From: Methanolobus sp.
Lineage (GTDB): Archaea; Halobacteriota; Methanosarcinia; Methanosarcinales; Methanosarcinaceae
Direction: 5' to 3'
Assembly (NCBI RefSeq): GCF_016278385.1
Contig: NZ_JADQBY010000019.1
Location: 45,651-109,650 of the forward strand
DNA length: 64,000 bases
Both the position numbers and the translations under genes were made by a program. A model generated the notes under the pieces. That model had not been told where the DNA came from. It saw only the letters and a program-made list of their open reading frames with translations, and did not search any database. Below, in pieces: positions 17,477 through 25,432 of the stretch. Positions within the stretch are counted from its first letter, which is position 1, and each line of letters starts with the position of its first letter.

Positions 17477-17860
17477 CACCCAAGATTTTACTTTTGGTGA
17501 AATTTCAAGACCCCTTGAAGGCTCACCCAAGTTTTTACTATTTTTTACCAAGAAAAAAAACTCGGCTTTTTCGTTATCCTGTTCCACTTTTGCTTGAAAA
17601 CCCAAAGAAAAAACATATGTTCAAAAACCTTATTTTATATAGGGATTTTTTTTTCAGAAAAAAATTTCCCTATACTGGAGTACACTTTTTTTTTGTAAAA
17701 TTTTCTTGGGGTTTTTCGTCAAACAATGATAATGCTATCGAATAAACAGAGTTTTTTTTCTTGGTGAAAACTTGGGTTTCGAGTCTCTGCATAACGAAAA
17801 TTAAAATCTTGGTTCCAGTGGAAATATAGGTAATAATCTTGGGTTAAGATTGAAGTCCGT
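17477..17860. other. Candidate replication origin: AT-rich DNA with ACCCAAG/CTTGGGT repeats
   Basis: After the helicase stop the DNA becomes very AT-rich and carries repeated words. ACCCAAG occurs near 17478 and 17525, ACCAAG near 17548 and ACCCAAAG near 17601. The opposite orientation CTTGGG(G/T) occurs near 17705, 17771 and 17838, with CTTGGT near 17760 and 17808. Most are followed or preceded by A/T runs. A long hairpin lies between the two orientation groups (17638-17674). This layout fits iterons plus an unwinding element beside a SF3 helicase. The frame 17494-17745 across it looks like chance. Confidence 0.5.
17638..17674. repeat. Long inverted repeat in the candidate origin
   Basis: The left arm TATAGGGATTTTTTTTT and the right arm AAAAAAATTTCCCTATA pair along about 16 bp with one mismatch around a loop of a few bases (CAG). 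It sits between the ACCCAAG and CTTGGGT groups. It could be a cruciform at the origin or a terminator for the helicase transcript. Confidence 0.6.
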
Positions 17861-18328
17861 TTTAGAGCAGGTTTAAGCACTTGACGAGCTTCACAGATGG
17901 TATGACACTACTGAACCTGAGAACTCATTGTGACGGGAGTGTACACAGGCAAATTATGGATAATAAACCATGTATCAAAAGCAATACTGTATTCAGTCCT
18001 GAAACACACCTGAAACCCTGATACGAAGAAGATAATCCACCCATCTATCAATCAGCCTGTTCTTAAAACCCAGATACCTTGCAGGGACTCAAAAACACCT
18101 TCAACGTATAGCACTTTTTGAAACCGTGACAGCTTGAGCGGAAGCCCGAGCGAGTACCTGTAGCGCCATTGGAAACCACATCCCACTACCACTGAAATGC
18201 GTAACAGTGGACATGATTGTCACTCATGCCGAGTGCATGCAATGGACCTGAAATCACCGGAACGCCGTTTGATAATGGCGCCGGGAAAGAGCACCTTCTC
18301 AGAATCGCAAACACGTTCAGCCATGTTG

Positions 18329-18361
18329 CTTTCAATCCCTTAGTGGTATTCGTAATTTCAC
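18329..18361 (-). repeat. Single CRISPR-repeat-like sequence (orphan)
   Basis: On the - strand this reads GTGAAATTACGAATACCACT followed by AAGGGATTGAAAG. It has the length and the GGGATTGAAA(G) end typical of archaeal type I repeats. Only one copy is present, so it is not an array. A shorter similar end (GGGATTGAAAT) occurs at 22751-22761. Confidence 0.3.
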
Positions 18362-18482
18362 TATCGAGGGAATGTTTTTATGGATGAGAATCAATCTCAT
18401 TTTGGCATCAACACCAACGGGCGGTCTAACCTTGCCGCCAAGGACGACATCTTCGAGCTTTTCATGTCGTCCGACCCCCACT

Positions 18483-18509
18483 GGCACAGGTCCATTGTCA
18501 ACCTGTGCC
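18483..18509. repeat. Perfect 9-bp inverted repeat upstream of the winged-helix gene row
   Basis: GGCACAGGT (18483-18491) and ACCTGTGCC (18501-18509) form a perfect dyad with a 9-nt spacer, 46 bp before the first winged-helix start. It is a plausible operator for one of these regulators, or a hairpin in the leader. Confidence 0.55.
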
Positions 18510-18555
18510 GACCTCAATTATCGAATACCGTGAACTATAACCATATGTGATAACA

Positions 18556-18783
18556 ATGACCCAGAAAGTGAAAACCCAAGTCTTGCAATCTCTTTTCTCT
18601 CACCAACCACAAACGGCATCAGAGTTATACCGGGAATCTAATCATCACTCATATCAAGGGTTCCACTCGGCTCTTCACCGCCTTGTGATTCTAGGACACC
18701 TTAACGTGGACCGGACACATACCCCTCGCCTTTTCACGTTGACCCTGAAGGGTGAACATGAAGCTCTTTCAATCCCGGCATGA
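18556..18783 (+). CDS. Winged helix-turn-helix protein
   Basis: A 75-aa protein made of one winged-helix unit: VKTQVLQSLFSHQPQTASEL, a recognition-helix segment (GFHSALHRLVILGHLNVDR) and a wing ending in LFTLTLKGEHEAL. It is the first of five neighbouring genes built from the same kind of unit. A GTG at 18547 is an alternative start. A DNA-binding role in element control is likely; the target is unknown. Confidence 0.7.
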   Translation: MTQKVKTQVLQSLFSHQPQTASELYRESNHHSYQGFHSALHRLVILGHLNVDRTHTPRLFTLTLKGEHEALSIPA

Positions 18784-18825
18784 TGTGGTAAAAATGTTTT
18801 TATTATCTTATAATAACTTTCTATT

Positions 18826-19041
18826 ATGTCAAAATTCTATGATTCTATGCTCAAGCACCTTGCAGACAATGGTCCACTAACTCTCAATCAACTCTTTCTT
18901 TTTTCGAAACGTCCAAGCATCATAGGGGTGAAAATCGCTATGAACAGCTACACTAAGTCCAAAATGGTGACTTATGATGATGGAACCTATGAAATCACTC
19001 AGAAGGGTGTCGAATACCTTGAATCACTGGAAGGTGACTGA
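18826..19041 (+). CDS. Winged helix-turn-helix protein
   Basis: A 71-aa single winged-helix unit (DSMLKHLADNGPLTLNQLFL, VKIAMNSYTKSKMVTYDD, then YEITQKGVEYLESLEGD). It ends one base before the ATG of the next gene, so the two are translationally coupled. A TATA-like stretch (TTATTATCTTATAATA) lies right upstream, so a promoter for this sub-operon is possible. Confidence 0.72.
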   Translation: MSKFYDSMLKHLADNGPLTLNQLFLFSKRPSIIGVKIAMNSYTKSKMVTYDDGTYEITQKGVEYLESLEGD

Positions 19042-19042
19042 T

Positions 19043-19861
19043 ATGGCACAGTACAAGGCAGTAGTCCTGTCACACCTTGAAGAACATGGTCCTGCATCCA
19101 TAGAAGACCTTTTCACAATCACTGGGCATTATGATATTCGGATTTTCCGTAATATAATATATGCTAGTCGGAAGAGCTGCTGCATTGTGTCCGAGGGTAA
19201 ACCGGCACAATATTCCATCACCGATAGTGGTATCGAATGGCTTGATGAATGGGAAGCACTGCAACAACGGAAAGCAGAAAAAGAAGCAAACCGTAGGGTG
19301 TTCTATCCCATTAAGGACGTGGTCCTTCCGGCACTACTTGAGAAATCGATGACGGTAGAAGCTCTCTTTGCAATTTCATCTCACCCGGATTTTTCGAGAT
19401 TCCGAGGCGGTCTAACAAGATTAGAACAGCGTGGATTCCTGACCATCGACAGAACATCTGTACCGTGGTTGTATTCCCTTTCCGATACTGACCGTGCCAG
19501 AGCACATGCACTGGACAGTGGAAAAGGCATTCGTGAGGGTGTTGAAAAGAAACAGAAGATATTCTCAAATTATGGAAAAGGTGCTGATGGTACTAAGAAG
19601 ACCGTCAAGGTCAATGTAACAGTTCGGAAAGTGCCAACACCTGTGAAAGTCGAACCTGAAAAAGTGAAAGTACCTGTGGCACTGGAAGCACAACTTAGAC
19701 GGAAATTACAGAGTGGACCGTTGACCCTTGATGACATCAGACTCATGACACGAGAACACGATTATTTCACAATCCGGGACCATCTTCAGGGTTTCATCCG
19801 AGAAGGGACCGTTGTATTTGATATCGAAGCAGGTCCGGCATATCTGATGGTGACACAATGA
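19043..19861 (+). CDS. Protein with three winged-helix units
   Basis: A 272-aa protein. Unit 1 (about 1-70) starts AQYKAVVLSHLEEHGPASIE, unit 2 (about 92-160) is KDVVLPALLEKSMTVEALFA, and unit 3 (about 215-272) is EAQLRRKLQSGPLTLDDIRL. A Lys/Val-rich linker (VKVNVTVRKVPTPVKVEPEK) separates units 2 and 3. The ATG at 19043 directly follows the preceding stop, and the last bases overlap the next ATG (ATGA). The repeated units imply binding to an extended or repeated DNA site, or multivalent assembly. Confidence 0.72.
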   Translation: MAQYKAVVLSHLEEHGPASIEDLFTITGHYDIRIFRNIIYASRKSCCIVSEGKPAQYSITDSGIEWLDEWEALQQRKAEKEANRRVFYPIKDVVLPALLEKSMTVEALFAISSHPDFSRFRGGLTRLEQRGFLTIDRTSVPWLYSLSDTDRARAHALDSGKGIREGVEKKQKIFSNYGKGADGTKKTVKVNVTVRKVPTPVKVEPEKVKVPVALEAQLRRKLQSGPLTLDDIRLMTREHDYFTIRDHLQGFIREGTVVFDIEAGPAYLMVTQ

Positions 19862-20085
19862 CCCGACCCATAGAAGAACGTGTATTAAGCATCATGTTGG
19901 ACCGGGACGGTATGACCCTTGAGGAACTCCGTGCTGAACTTGACCATGATACAGCAATCCCCTATATCATTGAGCATTTCATCAGACTTGGATATGTGAG
20001 ACGTGAAGAGGATACCTATTCCATGACCAAAACGGGACGAATCTGCATAGAATCCGTGAATCAAGCCTCCAAGGTATCTCGATAA
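19858..20085 (+). CDS. Winged helix-turn-helix protein
   Basis: A 75-aa single winged-helix unit (ERVLSIMLDRDGMTLEELRA, then IPYIIEHFIRLGYVRREEDT and YSMTKTGRICIES). It overlaps the preceding gene by four bases (ATGA), showing translational coupling. It is the last member of the tightly packed sub-operon 18826-20085. Confidence 0.72.
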   Translation: MTRPIEERVLSIMLDRDGMTLEELRAELDHDTAIPYIIEHFIRLGYVRREEDTYSMTKTGRICIESVNQASKVSR

Positions 20086-20393
20086 TATTATACATCGATT
20101 TTAAGCCCTTATTTTCTTTCAAGAGGTGTTATGACTCGGGGACAGTCCTGAAATGCTTGCTATGGACGAATTTGGACGGGTCCCTGAAGCCATCCATGAC
20201 CTGATATCCTGACCATTCCATCAGTGACATTTCCCCATCCTGACAACGTTCACCACTTTCCACCTGTCCTATTCTGCAATACTTGATGACCGCAAAGGGA
20301 TAGCAGTGGACTTGATGCAAAGCAAACATATTTATCCATTTCAAGACAATTTGAAACCACTCAACACCTATGCTGTTGATTAAGAGGGTTCAG
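20086..20393. other. Intergenic region of the element
   Basis: 308 bp without a credible gene. A TATA-like ACATATTTATCC near 20328 is about 65 bp before the next ATG and could be its promoter. Confidence 0.35.
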
Positions 20394-21317
20394 ATGAAGA
20401 AATTCAATGATTGCCAGTTGAAAGGATTGATATTGCAGTGTCTAATTGATGGTCCGAAAACATCGGAGCAGATTAATTCAGTCATCAATCTTCCAAACAA
20501 TTATGACAAGCACAATCTGCACGCTGAATTATACGTCCTCAAACGCAGGGGCTACTTATCGAGAAATTCTGAAACCCGAAGCTATAGCCTCAATAAGAAA
20601 GGAGTCGTACACGCTCAGAATCCTTATCTTTCTATCATCAAACGCAGAGAATCGATAGCATCGAAGGTATCCGCAATCCTTGAGAATGAAGAGAGCTTCA
20701 AAGCAGCGGTAGATGAAGCTGTATCCCGGAAATCAGGCGGTACTATATCCAGTGGTTCAGGTGGTGTGATATCATCACCCACAAGCTCAGTGAATGACAG
20801 CAAGGTCATGGAAGAGCTTCAGAAGAAGGACCAATATATCACGAAGCTGGAAAAGTACATCCACCATCTACAAAAAACAACGCAATCGCAATCTACAGTA
20901 CCACAACAACAATCACAACAGCAACCTGAACGTGTCCAACAACAGACCAAGACCACTGACCCAGAGAAAGCGAAATCAGAAGCACGACGGATTAAAAAAC
21001 GCAAGCAATTGGCTCATGCATACTACTCGAAAGGCGTTTATTTAGACAGCCGCTTCTTTTCGCTATGGGGTGAAGTCGCACCCCATAAAATCAAGTTCAA
21101 GAGGTATACTTCATCTGATGGCACTGTCACTCCTGACTCAATCGAGATAATGAGCAGTAAGTCAAATTCCGAGATACGAAGGGGGCATGCACATAAAAAA
21201 CCAATAAGTGAAGCCTTACTGAGGCGTTGTATGTTCCATATCGTGAAGATAGATGATACAGGAATCGACATCATAGGACATGGCTTACCTGACAATCGTG
21301 CTCGCTTGCGCTACTAG
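20394..21317 (+). CDS. Winged-helix protein with coiled-coil/Q-rich linker and conserved C-terminal domain
   Basis: A 307-aa protein. The N-terminal winged helix (CQLKGLILQCLIDGPKTSEQ, LHAELYVLKRRGYLSRNSET, YSLNKKGVVHA) is followed by a Gly/Ser-rich stretch, a short coiled coil (KVMEELQKKDQYITKLEKYI) and a Gln-rich linker (TVPQQQSQQQPERVQQQTK). A basic C-terminal domain of about 110 residues ends HGLPDNRARLRY. The ATG at 20394 has GAGGG upstream and is preferred over 20370. It could be a replication initiator or partition protein, but no family is recognised for the C-terminal domain. Confidence 0.65.
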   Translation: MKKFNDCQLKGLILQCLIDGPKTSEQINSVINLPNNYDKHNLHAELYVLKRRGYLSRNSETRSYSLNKKGVVHAQNPYLSIIKRRESIASKVSAILENEESFKAAVDEAVSRKSGGTISSGSGGVISSPTSSVNDSKVMEELQKKDQYITKLEKYIHHLQKTTQSQSTVPQQQSQQQPERVQQQTKTTDPEKAKSEARRIKKRKQLAHAYYSKGVYLDSRFFSLWGEVAPHKIKFKRYTSSDGTVTPDSIEIMSSKSNSEIRRGHAHKKPISEALLRRCMFHIVKIDDTGIDIIGHGLPDNRARLRY

Positions 21318-21415
21318 GGACATGAGTGTATGGGATAATATTCCCTTCACTATCCATCCAAGAAGCTGACAGTATTCATTCAACAATGAAAATCAATGCC
21401 TGTGTATGGAAAACT

Positions 21416-21697
21416 TTAATCTATCACAGCGAGCAATTTCACTGTAACAAATTTACCCTTATTCTTTTCCCACCATTTTTGGCTCTTGCTTGGTATTGTG
21501 TATGACAAGGTTATATCAGGATTTCCACCCTGCTCTGAGTGATAGAACGTTTGTTCGCCAAGTCCTTCAATGTCCACCTTAATAGCTGATTTACCTTCAA
21601 TAAGAGGACGGAAGCTGCAATTATTATACCAAAATTGGTTATCTCTAATCTTATAGTTATTGTCTAATGCAATAGGTTTCTGTTCTTTGTCAGACAT
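21416..21697 (-). CDS. Hypothetical protein (93 aa)
   Basis: A small soluble protein beginning MSDKEQKPIALDNNYKIRDN and rich in aromatic residues (FWYNNCSFRPL, KWWEKNKGKFVTVKLLAVID). The end suggests a small beta-rich fold. GGAGAT precedes the ATG at 21697. It converges with the winged-helix gene to its left. I do not recognise a family. Confidence 0.55.
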   Translation of the reverse strand: MSDKEQKPIALDNNYKIRDNQFWYNNCSFRPLIEGKSAIKVDIEGLGEQTFYHSEQGGNPDITLSYTIPSKSQKWWEKNKGKFVTVKLLAVID

Positions 21698-21824
21698 CTT
21701 GTATCTCCAAGGCAATGGGTTTGTAGCAGTTTTTATGAACTCTATTCATTATAAGCGTGAACTATCCATATTATTAAGTACTAAATCAAAAAAGAAAGTA
21801 AAAAATGGCTTTACGCCATTCACA

Positions 21825-22547
21825 TCATGCTTTGGTAAGTGTAGCCCCCTGCACTTTTACTGAAAAGTCAGTGCTCTTGATTTCCACATATCCTTGATTT
21901 TGGAAAATTTCATTTGCAATTACATCATCCAGTTCCATAGATACGTCTGATTGTCTTTCTACATATCCCATATCCATAGTAGTGTCAGTAACTTCAACCT
22001 TGTAAGTTCCAGGTGCTATGTCAACCCCTACAAGGTATATGCCATCTTCAAACGTATCTCTGATATTCGTTTCTATGGTGTCTTCAGGATAAAGTGTCGC
22101 ACCTTGAATCTTAACATAAGCATCACTAGCTTTTATTCTTACATAGCCCGAATTTTTTATGATACCATTTGCAATAATGGAGTCTAACTCCATACTAGCA
22201 TCCCTTGACCTGTCAATATAAGCCATGTTCAGAAAAGACTTCTTTACTATAACTTTGTACAAACCCGGCTGAATGTCGGACCCGACCTTATATGTTCCTG
22301 AATGTATCGCATTAGATACTGATTCTTCAGGTTCTGGTGTAGAATCTTCAACATCAGCAGGTGTTACTGTATTTTGAACATCAGCATTATTTGTGCTAGT
22401 ATCATCAGACCCTAGCCCGAACACAAAAGCAGCCAAAAACATACTTGCTATTAGTAATACACCAACAATTCCAACCAATTTTAATATTTTTTTAATAATA
22501 TTACCACCTCTATCAATATACTCTAAAACAATTGATAATGTTGTCAT
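21825..22547 (-). CDS. Membrane-anchored surface protein with two copies of a beta-domain
   Basis: About 240 aa. An N-terminal hydrophobic anchor (LVGIVGVLLIASMFLAAFVF) is followed by an acidic, Thr/Pro-rich linker and two homologous domains of about 74 residues. These are SGTYKVGSDIQPGLYKVIV...YVKIQGATL and DGIYLVGVDIAPGTYKVEV...SVKVQGATL. Similar PGxYKV domains occur on bacterial and archaeal surface lipoproteins of unknown function. The start is uncertain: 22547 is an ATG (MTTLSIVLEYIDRGG), while a GAGGTGG lies further inside with no standard start after it. It is probably displayed on the cell surface by the element. Confidence 0.7.
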   Translation of the reverse strand: MTTLSIVLEYIDRGGNIIKKILKLVGIVGVLLIASMFLAAFVFGLGSDDTSTNNADVQNTVTPADVEDSTPEPEESVSNAIHSGTYKVGSDIQPGLYKVIVKKSFLNMAYIDRSRDASMELDSIIANGIIKNSGYVRIKASDAYVKIQGATLYPEDTIETNIRDTFEDGIYLVGVDIAPGTYKVEVTDTTMDMGYVERQSDVSMELDDVIANEIFQNQGYVEIKSTDFSVKVQGATLTKA

Positions 22548-22815
22548 AGGTGTGATTAAATTTAACAATATCGATTTGGTATCCCGATTTCATCAAATGA
22601 TATCTTTTACAGGGATTATAATTTAAGCTGGACTTGTATCTATCTGAAGACTGGAAAACTCGAATTCATCAATACAACAAAAGGTATCTATTGTTGTATT
22701 TTTAAAACAATGATGAATTACCCACTATTTAGAAACACAGAGACCTTGAAGGGATTGAAATTTAAATTAAAGCCATTAGGAAACGTTTTTATTGAAATGG
22801 TTGCATTTTATAACT

Positions 22816-23382
22816 ATGAAATATAGTAAAGTTTGGCTAACGCCTGATGAGGTGAAAGCACTTTTCGCAATCCCGGAATTACCGGAATCTTATGAAACAT
22901 GGCTATACATGCTTTATTTTCCAGGACTTCGTGTGACAGAGGCGACATACGTGAGATTAATGGATTTGGATGAGAAAGCTGAATGCATCAACATATACAA
23001 AGGAAAGGGTCGCAATGGTGAACTCCAAAGGGTTCCGTGTGAGCCTCACGTACTCCGACGGATTAAGAGGTATTGCGAACATCACAACTTGAAACCAAAG
23101 GACTATGTTATGTTCTCGAACAAGGGCGAACGGGTCCATAGGTCTCATGTGTATCGAGTAGTGAACCAACTATGCAAGCAAGCCAAAATAGACAAGCGCA
23201 TAGGAACCCACACTTTCCGTAGAAGTCGTGCTGAGCATTTGCTTGATAATGGATTGGAATTGACCTATGTCTCGAAATTCTTGCGACATAAGAACCTGAG
23301 TACCACGATGGCTTATTTAGATATCAGTGTTTCAGATATCCAACGTGAACTTGAGAAAATCGAAATGCCTGTTATTGTGTGA
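22816..23382 (+). CDS. Second tyrosine recombinase (catalytic domain only)
   Basis: A 188-aa phage-integrase-family protein reduced to the catalytic domain. The visible residues are R in FPGLRVTEA, HxxR in THTFRRSRAEH, H in LRHKNLSTTMAYLDI, and the nucleophilic Tyr in the same motif. The N-terminal core-binding domain is absent or minimal (starts MKYSKVWLTPDEVKAL), as in small archaeal Xer-like or plasmid recombinases. The ATG at 22816 is preferred over the TTG at 22792. It may resolve dimers of the excised element or mark a nested second element. It is followed 8 bp later by a gene of unknown function in the same operon. Confidence 0.88.
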   Translation: MKYSKVWLTPDEVKALFAIPELPESYETWLYMLYFPGLRVTEATYVRLMDLDEKAECINIYKGKGRNGELQRVPCEPHVLRRIKRYCEHHNLKPKDYVMFSNKGERVHRSHVYRVVNQLCKQAKIDKRIGTHTFRRSRAEHLLDNGLELTYVSKFLRHKNLSTTMAYLDISVSDIQRELEKIEMPVIV

Positions 23383-23390
23383 GGCGGTCC

Positions 23391-23873
23391 ATGAGTGACC
23401 TTGAAGACATTGAGAAATCGTTGACCTCTTCAGAACAAGCTGCTGAAGACCTCTTATTCTATTGGTCAGAAATTTCTTGGTACGAGAGGGATTTGGTAAT
23501 TTCGTCAATCATGTATCTTTTCCAACATGACCTATCTGATATCCCTGACAATATGAAAAACCGAATAGACACAATACTTGAACAGGTCATGGAATTCCAG
23601 ATGCTCAATGCGCAGTCCAGACCATCCCGAATCCGATTATTATTCGATAGAAAGAATAAACTTCGCTATGATGGTCAGGAACGACCTAATCACATGGTTA
23701 TGATGCAGGTCATAGAGACCCTTTCACATGCTCAACAATGTGAATTAGCGTCATATATTGGCATATCTGACCACTCGGATGTACTTGAATCACTAAGATG
23801 TGCCGGAAATGACACTCCACAGCAGGTGCGTTTCTATGCCTTACGTGGACGAGTTGGAAAGCTCTATATGTAA
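23391..23873 (+). CDS. Hypothetical helical protein co-transcribed with the second recombinase
   Basis: A 160-aa, mostly helical, soluble protein (MSDLEDIEKSLTSSEQAAED; MHVIETLSHAQQ-like central helices are absent, the actual motif being MVMMQVIETLSHAQQCELAS). It ends in RVGKLYM. GAGGCGG precedes the ATG at 23391. The 8-bp spacing from the recombinase stop suggests a linked role, perhaps as a recombination accessory or control factor. No family is recognised. Confidence 0.6.
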   Translation: MSDLEDIEKSLTSSEQAAEDLLFYWSEISWYERDLVISSIMYLFQHDLSDIPDNMKNRIDTILEQVMEFQMLNAQSRPSRIRLLFDRKNKLRYDGQERPNHMVMMQVIETLSHAQQCELASYIGISDHSDVLESLRCAGNDTPQQVRFYALRGRVGKLYM

Positions 23874-24471
23874 TTCCACCGGTGAAGGTCAAATACCCGG
23901 ACCCCTTGAGGCTAAATACAAACAGGGGTCATTGCCTCCGCTCCCACACCTGAAGGTGCTCTCCGTTCCAGTCATTGACGACAGTAGGTCGTCACTTCTT
24001 TCTCTTACACGTGTAGGTACAAATTTATTCTTGAATACAGCTATTCTCGAACAATATGTTATATAATCGAATAATAGTTCTAACGTTTGCTGATGGCGAT
24101 TATCCGGGTTCCAGAATAGAAACCAGTATCATTATACATGAAATAAGACCACGGAACCGGACAGGACGGCAATGACACATGTCTTACTAAGTACCACACA
24201 CAGAACCCCGGAAATATACGAATACCAATTAGCAGTATTAATTTATTTCTTAAGTATAAGTTTGCCGTGGTCCTGAGTATAGAACCAGATGATTATCATT
24301 CATGAAACCCGTCCATATCCTGCCTGAGACGGGAGATATTGGTCTGACCTTATACATTGGTCCAATGTCAATATATGTCCCCAGAAGCGAAATATGAAAA
24401 TCAATAAGAAGTCAAAAGTCAGGTTAAAGTTTGGTGGTTGATGTAGATAATTAATTCAAGAATAAAAACGT
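23874..24471. other. 598-bp non-coding region with direct and inverted repeats
   Basis: No gene seen. An imperfect direct repeat (AATAGAAACCAGTATCATTA near 24115 and TATAGAACCAGATGATTATC near 24279, both ending in CATGAAA) flanks an inverted pair: GACCACGG (24147-24154) and CCGTGGTC (24265-24272). This could be a recombination/resolution site for the nearby recombinase or a control region. A TATA-like TTATATAATC lies near 24059. Confidence 0.4.
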
Positions 24472-24759
24472 TTATTCATTTTCCAGTTTTATTCTATCAA
24501 TCAAAGTAATAGCTTCAGCTTCTGCTTTTCTAAATTCTAATTCATCCATCTCTATTTCTATATTTCTTAACTCTTCTTTTGCATAATTTCTTTTGCTTTT
24601 AATCTGGGAAATATATTTTTTTATTAGTCCAGGTGTCATATACTTAGTGTACTCCGCATATATTTCATCTTGTAGCTGCTTGATTTTTATCGTATTACTA
24701 GATTCTGCACTGATTTTTAGAATTAAACTAAGAATTAACCTTTCATTTTTTGTTAGCAT
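24472..24759 (-). CDS. Hypothetical coiled-coil protein downstream of the JAMM peptidase gene
   Basis: 95 aa, beginning MLTKNERLILSLILKISAES. The N-terminal half has a helix-turn-helix-like pattern (IKIKQLQDEIYAEYTKYMTP). The C-terminal half is a charged amphipathic helix (YAKEELRNIEIEMDELEFRK). The ATG at 24759 follows AGGGATT. It starts 46 bp after the JAMM gene on the same strand, so the two probably form an operon. Partner or regulator roles are guesses. Confidence 0.55.
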   Translation of the reverse strand: MLTKNERLILSLILKISAESSNTIKIKQLQDEIYAEYTKYMTPGLIKKYISQIKSKRNYAKEELRNIEIEMDELEFRKAEAEAITLIDRIKLENE

Positions 24760-24805
24760 ATACAATCCCTACCTTTGTCATTCTTTCAATAATGGCATAT
24801 AAAAC

Positions 24806-25432
24806 TCATTCAGATATCCAAATCCAAGCTGATGGAAATTTTTTAGTTTTAAGTTCAAATATAGCAGGTTGCCTATTTGGATAATACCCTTCATCAAGTA
24901 GTTCAACAGGTTGTATCCAGTGTCCTTTTATATTAATATTCCAACCATTGTGTCCATGTTTTATTTTACCGGTTATTGAATAATCATCCGTTTTAAAAGA
25001 AAATGTGGGATTAAAATTATACTTGTAATCAATTTTTGAAATACCTATTATCATTTCAAGCCGCCAATCAAAGCTTGAAATGTCTTGTGAATCAAGGGTT
25101 ATATGTTCCAATATAGAACATAAAATATCATCATCAGAAGGTGTGGGCGAGTCATTAGGATGGCTATGATAACATCCCACTACATTAAGTCCAAGCGAAT
25201 TTATAACCTCTTTAGACAATTCAAATTTATCTGGATGATTGTTATAATGGACAGTATCATGTCCACGTTCAGCAGTCAATAACGGTGTTGCAAATAATTG
25301 TAATCCATTCCCTCTTAGTTCTCCACCAAGTAAACCCATGCATTCGTCATTATAACATTCCATAGAAGAAGACAGAACACTTATCAGCCATGCAAAATCA
25401 ATGAAAATAGGTTTTTCATATATTAGTTTCAT
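24806..25432 (-). CDS. JAB/JAMM (Mov34/MPN+) metalloprotease-like protein
   Basis: A 208-aa protein with a complete JAMM zinc-peptidase motif: E30 (DECMGLLGGE) and H89-S-H91 followed by seven residues, S99, two residues and D102 (GCYHSHPNDSPTPSDDD). Such prokaryotic JAB proteins remove ubiquitin-like or peptide modifiers, and some work in antiviral systems beside E1/E2-like enzymes. No E1, E2 or ubiquitin-like gene is visible here. The C-terminal 60 residues (GHNGWNINIKGHWIQPVELL) form an extra beta-rich part. It is divergent from the Mrr-N/EEP gene pair across a 434-bp gap. Confidence 0.82.
   Translation of the reverse strand: MKLIYEKPIFIDFAWLISVLSSSMECYNDECMGLLGGELRGNGLQLFATPLLTAERGHDTVHYNNHPDKFELSKEVINSLGLNVVGCYHSHPNDSPTPSDDDILCSILEHITLDSQDISSFDWRLEMIIGISKIDYKYNFNPTFSFKTDDYSITGKIKHGHNGWNINIKGHWIQPVELLDEGYYPNRQPAIFELKTKKFPSAWIWISE

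Larger units (their letters stand above)
17870..18555. other. Non-coding, more GC-rich region of the element
   Basis: About 690 bp with no convincing reading frame on either strand, and clearly higher GC than the origin-like stretch beside it. It contains short dyads such as CGCC...GGCG (near 18262-18280) and the strong hairpin at 18483-18509, plus a single CRISPR-repeat-like sequence at 18329-18361. A structured non-coding RNA or decayed genes are possible. I see no known RNA family. Confidence 0.4.

Noticed and set aside
17494..17745. 83-codon open frame rich in Lys and Phe after the helicase gene
   Set aside because: Its composition simply reflects A and T runs of the repeat-rich, origin-like DNA; there is no ribosome binding site and no domain pattern.
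18329..18361. CRISPR array
   Set aside because: Only one repeat-like unit is present; no second copy at spacer distance and no cas genes in the window.
18332..18517. 61-codon frame on the - strand
   Set aside because: It runs through the non-coding block and half of the 18483-18509 dyad; no ribosome binding site or recognisable protein pattern.
22751..22761. Second CRISPR-repeat-like end
   Set aside because: Only about 11 bases match the typical repeat end; this is expected by chance in DNA of this size.
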